The position numbers and the translations under genes were made by a program. Positions 42,705-53,896 of a DNA stretch of 64,000 bases are shown here, in pieces (position 1 is the stretch's first letter; the number at the start of each line of letters is the position of its first letter). This DNA comes from Pyropia yezoensis (taxonomy: Eukaryota; Rhodophyta; Bangiophyceae; Bangiales; Bangiaceae): contig CM020618.1 in assembly GCA_009829735.1 (NCBI GenBank), positions 28,868,894 through 28,932,893 of the forward strand. Reading direction: 5' to 3'. The notes under the pieces were generated by a model. That model saw nothing but the letters and a program-made list of their open reading frames with translations, made no database searches and was not told the origin of the DNA.

Positions 42705-45700
42705 GCCAAGTGTGCCAACCGGCGAGCGAGTGCAACGGGCCGACGGGCCGAGGATGACACGCCCGGTAACCCGCGCGTCGACCGACGCGCGGGAAGGCCA
42801 ACTGGCCACCGGGCGACTCAACTCAAGCGCGATGCCAAACGGCCCGAGACGCCAGGTGGCTAAGGTGGAGCACAAGTGCCAGCCGGCAATCCCTCTCCCC
42901 TCCCCGGACCCGCGCGTCGACCGACGCGCGGGAGGCAGACCCGGCCGAGCAACGACAACTAGTCGACGCCCCGCCGACGGGCACCAACGACCACCAAGCC
43001 ACGCGGCTGCCCACCCCACAGACCCCCACGCGTCGGCCGACGCGCGGAGGTAAGGGGAGACCCGACGCGACGACCACTACGGTCAACGGCAACAACGCCG
43101 ACCCCCACCCGGACGCCACGCGACAGAGGCCGGCCGGCCGCGGCACAAGTTCCGGCTGGCGTAGCCCAGCCACGGGTCGGCCCACGCGAGCTCGCGTAAC
43201 CGCCCCGGCCACACGGCCCCGCCGCACACCCGAGAGGGTACCACACCGCGCGCGCGGGGGACCGACGCTTCAACAGCTACACCGACCGGTGCTGGCGCGA
43301 CCCCCCGCGAGATTGCAGGCGGCCGCGCCACGACCCCGCCCAACTGGGCGCGCGCGGCCCTTACGTTGCACCCAGCCGGACCTCGCCGGGACGGCTCGAA
43401 CCTGGCAACATGGGAGACGCGGGGGTTCCGGTGGGGGAGGGGGGGGGGGGGGGGGGGGGGGGGGGCTAGCATCGGCCTGCATGTGGCTCCCGACCCAATC
43501 AATGTCCGGAGAGTGAAGCCTCTATTGCCGATGGCGCGCTCTTGCGTTGCCTGAGGACGGCACGTGAAGGCGGAGAGGCAGGCGATGCAATGCGCGATGG
43601 CGGGAGCAGCGAGCTGCTCGCGGCGGGGGTCGCCAAACATGGGGTGACGCATCCCCGACAAGCCAACCGGGGCGCACTTTGCTTCCCGAAAAGAATTTCC
43701 CGCGGCAGTCCTGGAGGGATCTGCTGTAATTCTAGGGGCTTCTTCGGTACTTCCTTGCATCCATTAGTGACGCTCACGTCCTAGTGAGTTGCACTGTCGA
43801 CGGCCTCGGCGGGAGCCAAATCTCTCGTACGCCGGTGGGTCGCGCGTCGAAGACAGTTGCCACGGGCCCACTGTGCGAGGTAGGGGGACCATCGATCTCC
43901 AGAGATCTCCGTTGATCTCATCGCCGCGGCTCTGTCGTGACCACACTCCGAACAACCTGAATGGTTCAATGTACTTCAAGTGGCTCCCCTTCGGACCACA
44001 GAACAGCGCTCGATGGGCACCCGTCCGTGGTACAAATGCTCTTACAGTACGGTTGAGTTGTTCGCTTAGTGAGGCTCAACCAATCAGTGCGTGTCTCGAG
44101 TCTGCCTGGCTACGCGTCGCGCCAGAGCTACAGGGCGGGGGGTCGTGCGGCGGTGGCGGCAGGGCTACCGGATATCCGCGTCTAGCGGTGCGGGTGGCGG
44201 CGGCATGTCGGTCGTGCGGCCAGCGACTGCGTCGACGCTGCGGCCGGCGCGGGGGCAGGCCGCGCGGGTGTGCGGCTCTGCTCGCCGCCGACGTGTGGGG
44301 TACGGTAATTACATATATACAGTACACCCTGCTGCAGTCACACGTTGGGGGGGGCCGGGGGACGCTGGCTCTTCAAACCATGAGCGCCACCAGAGTGCTC
44401 AGATGGCCGCCTTCGCAACGCGCGGCCCCAGGCGCCCCCCCCACCCCCCCGCTCTGTGAGCCCCATCCGTAGCCTGCCGCCATCCGCGCGCGCCCGCAGC
44501 ACGTACGAGCCGTGGATCGGCGGTGGTGGGGGCTCCCCACCGTAGGATGCGACCCCACCAGGGACGCGCTGGGACTCAGAGCCGCCGCCGCCGCCGGTCT
44601 TGTGCCCGGGCGCGCCATCGCATCCGCCGCCACGGCCTGGCGCTTCAAGCCGCGCCCCCCCCCCCCCACCCCCAACCCCCCCGCGCCCGGAAGCCGGTGG
44701 CGCATCGCACACCCAACCCCCCCGCACCCGGAAGCCGGTGCCGCATCGACCCCCCCTTCTCACCAGCTCCCCGCCACCACCCTTTCCACCTTTGCCTGGG
44801 CCCCGCCCCCCCACCCCACTGCCGGTCCGCTCACCACCGGCTTTTGGCGGCGCGGCGGCCGAGAGCAGCAGTGGACTCACCTGCGTGCCCCTCCCCCCAG
44901 CCCCCCCCCCCCACCCCCCCCCGCCACCCACGTCCAGGCGGCGGGAGAGCGCCGCTGTTGCCCCTCTCGACAGCACGGCCACCACCTTTCCCCCCGCCCC
45001 CGACCCTTCACGTGATTGACGGGGGCCAATACTCCACCCGAGGCACGGGCTGAGAGCCACAGCGGCGGGTCGCCGCCGGCAGCACGCTGTCGCTGCACCC
45101 GCGCCACCCCCCCACGACGAGCCACAACCCATCTCACCTCCCACCACATTCCCCAACCCCCCCCCGAGCCCATCTCGCCCGACGTTTCCATTCGCATCAC
45201 CCGCACGTGGCCCATCTCCCTCCTCTGCCCTTCCCATCTCCCTCCTCTGCCCGTCCCATCTCCCACCTCCCGCCCCTCCCCCCCCCCCTCCCTCCCCCCC
45301 CCCCTCCCCCCCCCCTCCCTCCCCCCCCCCTCCCCCACTCGCCTATTTGCCACCCCCCCTTTGGCTCCCCCACAAAGACGCTGTTGGCCATTCCGTCCGC
45401 TGTTTCACAGCCGCCGACGCGCGTGCGCCGTTTCCTTTTCCGCAACGCCTGCGCCTCGCCGCGGGTGGCAGCAGCGGACGGGCGCGTGTACCTATCTCGA
45501 CGCGTAGCGCGCGGCTCTTGCTCCGCTCTGCCGGTGGTGGCCCTCACCCCCTCGTTCCGCACCGTTGCTGCGAGCGTCCCCCCCCCGCGTCGGTGTCGTT
45601 TGTTGCCGTCACCTCTCCGTGCCGTGCCGGCCAGCGTCACCCCCCCCGTCGTTGTTGCCGTCAAGTCCCCCGCGTCGTCGCTGCCTTCACACCTGCCCCC

Positions 45701-45940
45701 ACGCCTTCGCTGCCGTCATTCCCCCCCCCCCCCCCCCACGCCTTTGCTGCCGTCAACCTTCGTGCCGCTAGAGCGCCCTTCCTCTGGGAGGGGGTGGCCC
45801 GACTGTTGCCCGCTCCCCGCGCGCAACCGTCGACCGCGTTAACCAACGGACGCGGACGATTCCGTGGTTTGGCCGCGAGACGACGCCCGTCCCCCCCCTC
45901 GGGCTCGCTGCGCCCCCTTTCCAATATTGTCTTGACCATC
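42705..45940. other. No gene recognised; GC-rich with G27 run and long polypyrimidine tract
   Basis: Contains a 27-base G run (43439-43465) after GGTGGGGGA, and C/T-rich sequence from about 44640 that becomes nearly pure C/T at 45270-45338. The 3' LTR expected for element 4 is not visible; CTAGCATCGG right after the G run faintly recalls the TGTAGCAT start of the 5' LTR. Long Gly/Arg/Pro-rich frames on both strands look like composition artefacts. Confidence 0.5.
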
Positions 45941-47887
45941 ATGAGTGGCGTCCGCCGTCGTCCGGCGATGAACACCCCCCCGTGGGGTCTCCTTGGCCTC
46001 CCCGCCCCCGCGGGCTACGTCTTTGACGCCGCCCCCGTCGCCCGGAGCCGTCGCGGAAGCGGTGGAGGTGGCGGGGGTGGCGGTGGCGGCGGCGGCATGC
46101 ATGTGTTTGGGGAGCTGTTGGGTGGCGCCGGCGGCGCCCATCGCCTTGGCCGTGGCGGTGGTGGCAAGGCCTCGGCCGTCGGGTCCATGCGCGGCGGTGG
46201 CGGCGGTGGGGTGTCCGAGCCGGGCACCCCCGTCCGCGGCGGCAGCTGCTGGGTGGCGGCCAAGGCGGCAGCGGCGGCAGCGGCGGCGGCGGCGGCGGCG
46301 GCAGCGGCGCCACCACCTCCAAAGTTAGTACCTGTCGATGGCGGCACAGGCCACATGCGTGTACCCGACAGCGCGGATTCTCCCCCGCCCAGCGCGCATC
46401 AGGGCCCCCCGCCCACCTCCCCCGTCACTCCCTCCACCATCCCCTCCATCGCCGCCGTCGTGGCGGAAGCGGCTGCGGAGACCGACGCGGCAGCGGCGGC
46501 GGCGGCGGTCGGCGCGCCACCGCCCGTGACCCCACTCCCCCCGTCGACGGACCGGCGGGAGCGGTGGGTGGCGGCGGGGGGGCAGGCGGCGGGCAACAGC
46601 GGGACCGCCGCTGCCGCCGCTGCCACCGCCCTCGACACTGCTGCCCCCGCCACCCTCGTACCCTTGCTGCCGCACGCGCCCCGCCCGCGGCGGGTCGTGT
46701 CGTCCCGGACCTCGGGGCGGCCTGTACTGGTGGGTGGGGGTGGCCAAGGGGGGTCCCAAGCGCCCCTGGGGGGGCCCGCCTGGCCGAGCAGTGACCCGCC
46801 GCCATCCCCGGGGTCGCCATCGTCGGTGGCGGCGACGGCGGGCGGCGACACTGGAAGTGGCGGTGCTGGTGACGGTGATGGTGGCGGAGTCTGCGGCGGC
46901 AGCGGCGGCGGGCGCTCCCCGCTGCCGCTGTCGCTGGGGAGCTCCTCCGCCGGCCCGCTCGTGCTGCTGCCTCGGCCCCGTGGGGAGCCCGCTGCGTCGT
47001 CGTCGGGCGGCGGCTCTGGCGGCGGCGCCATCGCCACGGCCGCCGCCACCGCAACTGACACCACCACCGCAGCCGCCACCGCAACCGCCGCCAGCACCGC
47101 AGCCGCCATCGCCGCCGCCGCTGACTGTGCTGACCGCACCCGCCGCGGGCGCCCCCCCCCCCTGCGGCGGTCGCGGTACCGGCCATCCGGGGTGGTGGCC
47201 GAGGCCGGGGCGCTCCCCCCCCCCCCCCGTGGAGACGAGGCACTGCTGGTGGTCGACGGCGTCGTGCGGCTTGTGCGGCGGGTGCTCGCCGCCGCGACGG
47301 GCGGCCTGCGGGTGCTCGCGACCGACCACGACGGGTGGGGGGGGGAGTCCAGCGCTGGAGTGGAGGGCGCCGCCTCCGCTGCCGCCGCTGCCGCCGCTGC
47401 CGCCGCTGCAGCCGGCGTCGCCGGCAGGGGTTATGCCGGCAGCGGGAGTGCGACCGGCAGCCTGGCCGCCGCGAACGGCGGCGGCCGGTCCCGCGCCGGC
47501 CTCAGCGCCGGCGCTCTCTTTCTCCTGACGCCCCGTGTGGCGCCTGGCGGGCACCTCCCGGGGAGCGGCGGCGTCATGCCCCCCCCGCGTCGGCGCGCGG
47601 GGCGGGGGGGCGGCGGCTGGCACTACCACCCCAACACCGCCTCCGCCGCGGCGGCCACTTCCGAGGCGACTCGGGCGGCCAGGTCGCGGGAAGCGGCCGC
47701 CCGGGTGCGGCGGCACCTTGAGGTGGCCCGCCGCTGTGCCCGCCGCGCGCTCGGCCGCAGCCAGCCGGGCGGCCCGGCGCTGCAGACGCTGTGCCGGCCA
47801 GAGCCGCCAACGGGGGGGTGCGGTGGCGCCGCCCGCCGCCGCCGCCGCGCGGCGGGGTGGGGGCTCGAGCCAGTGTGGGAGGAGTGA
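45941..47887 (+). CDS. Hypothetical low-complexity protein (about 648 aa)
   Basis: ATG at 45941 (MSGVRRRPAMNTPPWGLLGL); the frame extends further upstream without another convincing start. The product is dominated by poly-Gly, poly-Ala, Pro and Ser runs. It has less repetitive segments near the end (EALLVVDGVVRLVRRVLAAA, and ARSREAAARVRRHLEVARRC). Followed by a T-rich stretch that could be a 3' UTR. Other frames here are also long, so the case rests on the single 846-codon frame and its less repetitive ends. No function can be given. Confidence 0.3.
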   Translation: MSGVRRRPAMNTPPWGLLGLPAPAGYVFDAAPVARSRRGSGGGGGGGGGGGGMHVFGELLGGAGGAHRLGRGGGGKASAVGSMRGGGGGGVSEPGTPVRGGSCWVAAKAAAAAAAAAAAAAAAPPPPKLVPVDGGTGHMRVPDSADSPPPSAHQGPPPTSPVTPSTIPSIAAVVAEAAAETDAAAAAAAVGAPPPVTPLPPSTDRRERWVAAGGQAAGNSGTAAAAAATALDTAAPATLVPLLPHAPRPRRVVSSRTSGRPVLVGGGGQGGSQAPLGGPAWPSSDPPPSPGSPSSVAATAGGDTGSGGAGDGDGGGVCGGSGGGRSPLPLSLGSSSAGPLVLLPRPRGEPAASSSGGGSGGGAIATAAATATDTTTAAATATAASTAAAIAAAADCADRTRRGRPPPLRRSRYRPSGVVAEAGALPPPPRGDEALLVVDGVVRLVRRVLAAATGGLRVLATDHDGWGGESSAGVEGAASAAAAAAAAAAAAGVAGRGYAGSGSATGSLAAANGGGRSRAGLSAGALFLLTPRVAPGGHLPGSGGVMPPPRRRAGRGGGGWHYHPNTASAAAATSEATRAARSREAAARVRRHLEVARRCARRALGRSQPGGPALQTLCRPEPPTGGCGGAARRRRRAAGWGLEPVWEE

Positions 47888-48977
47888 GAGTGCACGCAGC
47901 CCCCCCGCGAGGGGGAGGGAGGGTGAGGGAATCCCCTTCTTCTTTTTTCTTGACTTTTTAGCTCAATGAGCTGCTATTTTATTCTCCCTCCCCCTTTTTT
48001 GCTTATTACATCTCTGTCTCGTGCGCTGCTGCTTCCCGCCTTGCGTGTACACGACAGGACACGACAGGCCCTTGGTCTTGCTTTTGGATACGGAGCGGGT
48101 AGTAAAACGCCTATTGCTGTTTGTTCTTGCTGCTCTGCGGATGCAGGCTTGGCGAGGCTGTGTACGGCGAAACTGCGTGCGGCGGCGGGCGCAGGCGACG
48201 GACGGCGCCAGCAGGCGCACCGACAGCCGCTGCGGCGCGGATCGAGGCAACAGGAGGGGGTGTGCGCGCGATGGAGGGGCGGCGGTGGTGCCCCCTTGCC
48301 CGCGAGGAACACGGCCTGCCCGGTACCACTTGACCATGCTGGGTAGCAAAGGCATGGGCGGGCGATGCAATCGATGGGGAGGTGTAAGGGAAGTGCGTGC
48401 TCCTCTTGTACGTCCCGTAAGAAGTGGACGTGCACAGGTCGTGCAGTGTGGGTTTGATTGGTCCAGTGGCCGATATTTGACATGATCACGACACGTGCAC
48501 GTCCACTTTTTACGGGACGCACTATAGCTATCCTTGGGCGTGAGGGCACGTCCTACAAAGTCAATATTCGCCCATATTCGTGCCACGTGGTGCCACGTGG
48601 TGCCACTTCGCAAAACGGGGGTCGGATGGCTCGCGGAGGGTTTTATTCAGAGGTGGCATGTGATTTATATTTGATTACTATCACGTTGATTTTCATGATT
48701 GTACTCAATATCATCGTGGCGCTTTTGATTATAATCACATGGGCATTCGGCGGTAACTACCATCCGAGTACTTTCGCAGAGCAAGGGGGCACCTGGACAT
48801 CGCCCCCCGAGAGTACAGGTCATGACCCGGTTGTATAACTCCCAGTGACATAGCACCCTGCCATATAACTGGGAGTATCGTTGCGGCCGTTCTCGCAGGA
48901 GACGATCGCCTCTCCAAACGATCGTCCGTGATACTGCACAAATTGATGTAATTAGATTACTTGAAGAGCATGACGGT
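47888..48977. other. Intergenic; falls from GC-rich to AT-richer DNA
   Basis: T-rich just after the low-complexity ORF. It holds the 109-bp inverted-repeat unit at 48411-48519, then a short GCCACGTGGT repeat near 48582-48606. No gene is evident. Confidence 0.45.
48411..48519. repeat. MITE-like unit with 24-bp terminal inverted repeats
   Basis: The left arm 48411-48434 and right arm 48496-48519 are reverse complements with one mismatch (CGTCCCGTAAGAAGTGG versus CGTCCCGTAAAAAGTGG). They enclose 61 bp. No clear target duplication is seen. Confidence 0.65.
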
Positions 48978-49298
48978 ATGAATGGGGGGACACTACGGGG
49001 CTTCCCGGGCGCTTCTCCGCCCACATGTGCCACCCGTACTGGCGCCATTGAGCAGTTTACAATCCCTCACGGCATTTACATGTGCATGCGTAACCTCTGC
49101 GGTATTTCTTTTGAGCAAGCGTCTAGGGACACCCCAGTGCCCACGAGGGAGCTGGCTGTGAAGGGCTGGCTGACAAGTGAGGACGACGAGGGGGTGATGG
49201 CAGCGACGGTAGATACGATTGTGTTTGAGAGTTGTAGGAGGGCTGTCGAAGGTGGCAGTGACGGCGGTGCATCGTCCGGCAGCGACAATGAGTGCTGA
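48978..49298 (+). CDS. Small ORF, possible exon (106 aa)
   Basis: ATG at 48978, ending SSGSDNEC. Composition is protein-like (HGIYMCMRNLCGISFEQAS, DDEGVMAATVDTIVFES) and unlike the surrounding low-complexity frames. No family recognised. It could be one exon of a plus-strand gene continuing to 49329-49718, which holds another protein-like frame (RLCQDCFVDDVPALLRLCL). Confidence 0.25.
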   Translation: MNGGTLRGFPGASPPTCATRTGAIEQFTIPHGIYMCMRNLCGISFEQASRDTPVPTRELAVKGWLTSEDDEGVMAATVDTIVFESCRRAVEGGSDGGASSGSDNEC

Positions 49299-49727
49299 TT
49301 TCTCTTCTTTTAGCCGCTTCCCTCGTGCGTGTGTACACGAGTCCCAGCTACCAAGAAGGCGCAACAACAGAGGGGTCCACAATTACAAGATGCTGCCGCG
49401 CTTGGGCAGGTGGAGCGTGGATGCTCCCCATCGTTCACTGCTCGAGTTGCTGGGCGGCTCTGCCAAGACTGCTTTGTGGACGACGTCCCGGCTCTGCTAC
49501 GACTGTGTCTAAAATATGGAATTGGATACGTCTCAGTGCGGTCGTCCAAAAGCATGCAGTCCGGTCCGCGTCAGATTCACGCGATCGACAGTGATGTGAG
49601 CTCTGGATCACCTGTGATCGCCGTCGAAGCGAGAACGATCGCCAGCCACACGGGGACACACGGCGTTTCCTGGGCCCCGGCGCAAGGACTCTGCATCGCT
49701 GGAAAAGGGGCTACATAGTGTGCAAGG

Positions 49728-50165
49728 GTGCCATGTAACCGGGTCGTGGCTGTATCAACGACGTCTCGACGCTGTCCACCAGCCGTGGCTTCCGCAACGA
49801 TGGCTCATTGCAACCTCTCATCCGCCACTTGGACCATGGATTTCCAGGCAGCTCCTCCCGCTGAGGACGACCCTGACGCGCCGGCGTCAGGGGCCCCGGC
49901 TACAAGTGCGGCTCTTGGAGCATCGACAAGCAGAGGACCCCCAGCTGGCAGCAGTGTCTTGCCAGACGCAGCTGCTGACCGGAGTGCCACAGTTGCTCTT
50001 TCCCGGAAGCGTGGTCGGCCGGCGACAGAGTGCAGCTCCTACCTCACGATCGACAAATCCAACCGCAAGATGACCTGCGGGGCGTGCCTGGCCCGCTTGT
50101 CGTGGCAGGTGGGCCGCTACCAAATCTCACTTGCTCGCCTGCTCCAACCTGCTGGGCATGCTTAG
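49728..50165 (+). CDS. Possible exon with AT-hook-like motif
   Basis: The ORF ends with RKRGRPATECSSYLTIDKSN and CGACLARLSWQ. KRGRP is the core of an AT-hook, and paired Cys residues follow. CAG/GTGGGC at 50106-50114 is a plausible splice donor, after which the frame soon stops. Likely an exon of a DNA-binding protein, perhaps part of the same gene as 51506-52560. Confidence 0.3.
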   Translation: MPCNRVVAVSTTSRRCPPAVASATMAHCNLSSATWTMDFQAAPPAEDDPDAPASGAPATSAALGASTSRGPPAGSSVLPDAAADRSATVALSRKRGRPATECSSYLTIDKSNRKMTCGACLARLSWQVGRYQISLARLLQPAGHA

Positions 50166-51505
50166 CTCTCAAGTTCTGAGTGAAGCCGGTGAAGCAACGA
50201 CAGGAGCTGGTTCCAATCGGGATGATGGCGTCAATGGCGCTTGTCAGAATCGTGTGCTTGCGCAGGGTCTGGACGAAGGCGATGGGACTGATGCCCTGGT
50301 CGCCGAAGATATAGCGAGTGTGGCGGGAGCGTAGGAGCTAGTTTCCCGACTGGCAGCCGTTGCTGATGCAAAGAATGAGTAAAGAGACCAGCATGACGTG
50401 TTGTTGGCACACGCGGCAGCTGCGGCATCGGTTCGGGCGTTACAAACTCGACTGACGCGTTTATTGTTTCCTAACTCGGCTCAAATGATTATTATCGTAG
50501 CCAATGAGTACAATCAGTAAAAATCGCTCAATACGATTTGAAATCAAGGGGTTGTTTATAATCATTTATCCACCAGCCCTAAATGATCATAATCCCACCT
50601 CTGGTCATAATAGCAACTTCCGGTGCGCCATACGGGCTGAATTGGGGTTCATCGTCACAGAATCGGGCAATGGAGTTACGAGTCAACTCGACGGATAAAA
50701 AACGGATAAAATCGAACATGTCGGGGAAATGTGGCTGCGCCATGCCTCGAGCCATGTCGCGAGCCAAAATCAGCGCTATTGGGTCGCGCGTTCACTCGAG
50801 CCTTCGAGAAGGGTCAAAGAGCTGCGATGCCATTCGCTGTGTATCTACTGTCGTTTCGCTAATCTCTGCACATTGGGTGGAGGAGAGGCATGCCCAGGTT
50901 GTGCGCTCGACTGAAACACATTCTGCACAAGCATGGTGGAGCCACTGCTCGGCACAATTTTGTAGTGTAATGGGCCCCTGTCACGTATTCCATGTTGACA
51001 TCAAAAATGAAAGCTCCCTCGATTCCCTGGGAATGTATTTCGTACGTACTTCCTCTCACGACCACAATGTTCCTTATCGCATGCATCCTTCATGCGCTGT
51101 TGTGTAATATGAATTGAAAATCTAAACATTGGGGGAGACATGCCACGGCGACGACGACCGATGCCCCAGCGGACGCACCGTCGCTCCAGCGGACGCACCG
51201 CCGTCGGCAGTGGTCGACGTGGCGCCCATCCTCGTCGCGGGCGGCAGTGTCCACCCTCTTTTGATCACCATTGATCTACATACGGAACAACGCCACGAGA
51301 GGCGTCAGGTGGCCACGTCCGAGCATGGCAAGCTCAGCAGCCCCGGCTACGCGCCCAGGCGCAGTGGCCCCTGGTACGTGTCCACGCGCATTCAGAGTAC
51401 CCTTTTTTTCGTTTCTTTATTGTCATTTTTGATTGCGCGGGAGCGGGAGCGGGAGCGCGCTCGGCGCTGATATCGAGAACACTGGCTAACGAACTCACCT
51501 TGTGC
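50166..51505. other. AT-richer stretch without recognised gene
   Basis: Contains short inverted motifs around AAATGATTAT (50484-50600). Only short frames, no conserved motif. May be intronic or intergenic. Confidence 0.35.
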
Positions 51506-53047
51506 ATGGTTGACTCTTCACAATGGATGGTTTGGCTTTTTCGACCCACAGACGCCGGCAGCTCTGTCGTTGACGACCCCACGCGCGCCGCGGAGGATAT
51601 CTGTGCCCCAGAGCCTGTTTCCCCCCGGGCGGCTCCCGCGGCGGCGAAATGCGGTGCCTGTGGGTACCAAAAGACTTTGGAGGCTGGCAAGACGCACTAC
51701 TGGTCAATTTGCAAGCTCGTGGTGGACCGCATGCAGTGCCCTGCTGCACTGCTGGTCGGCCACAAGTTTTATACTGGGGCCGGTTGCGGGAACGGCAAAT
51801 GCCCTTGCAAGAGGCCGTACGTTATTCCGATACAATCAGCGGTGGAGGGCATCTGGACGGCAGGGAGGCAGCTTCTCCGTGTGGGAATGCTTTGAGACGT
51901 ATTCTGACACTCTCTTTGGCAAGCCCTTTCAGCTTTTCTCGTGCTTTTCTCTGGTTGTTTTTTCCGGCTTTTTTCCAGGTGCAAGAAGTGCCACAAGCCA
52001 GGGCACAACCCGCAAACGATCGCGGTGGACCCCCAGCTTTTTGACCGCAAAGTCACGGCTGGGGGCGTCACGTTCAACAAAAAGGCTCGCAAAACGATGT
52101 CTGGACGTTTCTACGTCTGTGACGCATCGGGCGATGCGTTTGATGAGTCAGAGGCTCGGCGGGCCCGCGACGAGTACGCGTCGATTGACGCCACTCGAGA
52201 GGTGAGGGCGGCGCGGCGCCGATCCCTGCTCGCCAGTTTTGTGGCGTGGGCCACACCGGTGGGGACTGCCATCTCCACCCTACAGGCCATTGAGTCGCCG
52301 GCGTCGGCTGTCGCTCCTGAGAATGCTGCCGCTTCTCTCGAGCAGGCGCGGTGCGCCGACAGTGGCCTCAACGCGCTGGCCAGCGCTTATGGTGGGGCAC
52401 TGTCGGCAGCTCTGGGGGGACCCAGTGGGGTCGCGTCGGACTGCGCCCCGGGGGCAGCGCTGGCGGTGCTGAACGGGCGCCAGGCAGCTGCTGAAGAGCA
52501 GGCTGCCTTGCGCCTCCGCGCATCCATGGAGGCGCTGGAGGCGCCTGTGGGATCCGCTCGACTGTGCGTTGAGTTCACCCTATCTTCTTGTTTCACTCAC
52601 CGAGAGGAGCCAGCATTCTGCTCTGCATTTCCTCCCAAGGACTTTCCGGAGCTATGTTTTCCACGCAACATACTGCGCCGTTGTTCTCTTTGCGACCGGG
52701 ATTGCGAGACCATCGTCGGCGACCGGAACCACATGCAACTCAATCACAAACACTGCATGGCGTTGTATTTCACACGTTTTTACTGCAACGTACTGCAACA
52801 TCACGCGAAGACCGTCCACCGATCGAAAAAGAGCACCGCTGCAATACATGTCATGACTTGTGTATCGCCGCATCGTCTTGTATTTAGCTGCAACACAGAT
52901 CCCTCATGCACATCACCGCTCCTCACACACTGGCCATCGCGACTCCGACAGTCGCATCGGACAAGCTGGTCGAGTCGCGGACGACGGAACATCGACCTTT
53001 CGTTCTTCACGCGTACGCGCCCGGCCGCCAGTGTCATCTTCGTTTAA
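51506..53047 (+). CDS. Cys-rich hypothetical protein with a probable intron (51817-51978)
   Basis: Exon 51506-51816 encodes a Cys-rich region (KCGACGYQKTLEAGKTHYW, then GCGNGKCPCKRP). A donor GTACGT at 51817 and a T-rich acceptor ending TTTTTTCCAG at 51978 bound a 162-bp intron. Joining them keeps the frame and gives CPCKRPCKKCHKPGH, a dense Cys/His cluster that looks metal-binding. The second exon continues through a helical Ala-rich region (RDEYASIDATREVRAARRR) to at least about 52560. The last 160 codons look less like protein. The 5' end is uncertain. No family recognised; the cluster may belong to a transposon-encoded DNA-binding protein. Confidence 0.35.
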
Positions 53048-53896
53048 AATACATCGCAGAAGAGTCCACCAATTCTTCCGATCGCGCGCGGTCCGGACGT
53101 TTCACGACATCTGACTGACCACACAGCCTCGCCCGAGCCTCCAATCACGGAGGCTACTTTTTGACACCCCCTCCTGAACATGCTCAGTTGCGCATCTTTC
53201 GACGCCAGTGAGCTGATTCTGGACCCAGCGTGTCCCAAATCGCACGACGACCCTCCATAAGCGATGATCCGGTTCCCGGCTCGCACGCCTCTCACATTCC
53301 CACACAATGCACCTCCCGAGAATCATCCTTGGTGAGGGATACGGTCGTTTCTTTGCCCAAGTCGGAGGACTATCGACTTGGTGCAGTCGCGGAGAACAAG
53401 AGCCTGTGAGCTCACCCGACCATGATTAAAGATTTTACTCGATGGCCTCTCCTTGCTACGTCCTGAGCCATCCCCACCCCTCTTTCCCGGAATCTTTGTC
53501 TGACCCTTCAAATCATGGTCAATCGCAGCTGCGGATGCTGTCGGACCCACCGTCCTACCCGCCCTCCAGCCCTCTCACTTGCCCATGTCGACCCCCTTTC
53601 CAAGAAGGGCCCTTGATTCATCAAATCAGCTCATGGAACGTGAGGAAAAATGACGACGGGAGCAAGACGCTCAACATACACACTTCCACGTGGCACAATC
53701 GCTCATAGTCGCTTCAGAGAGAAACATTCAAGTCGATACATGGCCATACAAGCAAGCACCAAAGAACACACTCCCGAGGCGCACAATGACAGTATGGAAA
53801 AGACAGAACGGAAGTGTTCCCGAGTCGCAATCAAATGCTATGTGTATACTGAGGATTGCAGAGCAAGACATTGAAAGACACGCACGACAAAGCAGC
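53048..53896. other. Convergent intergenic region, no gene recognised
   Basis: Lies between the plus-strand Cys-rich gene and the minus-strand transposase. Only short frames. Confidence 0.4.

Noticed and set aside
42517-42801. Collagen-like Gly-Gln/Gly-Asp-Lys ORF
   Set aside because: Produced by the 9-bp tandem array; other frames give equally regular repeats.
44338-45237. Gly/Arg-rich 299-codon minus-strand ORF
   Set aside because: Overlaps similar frames on the other strand in C-rich DNA and has no ordered segment.
48991-49000. CACTACGGGG as the terminal repeat of a CACTA-type element ending beyond 55.9 kb
   Set aside because: The matching inverted end was not found; it could be in the N gap. 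Not claimed as a feature.
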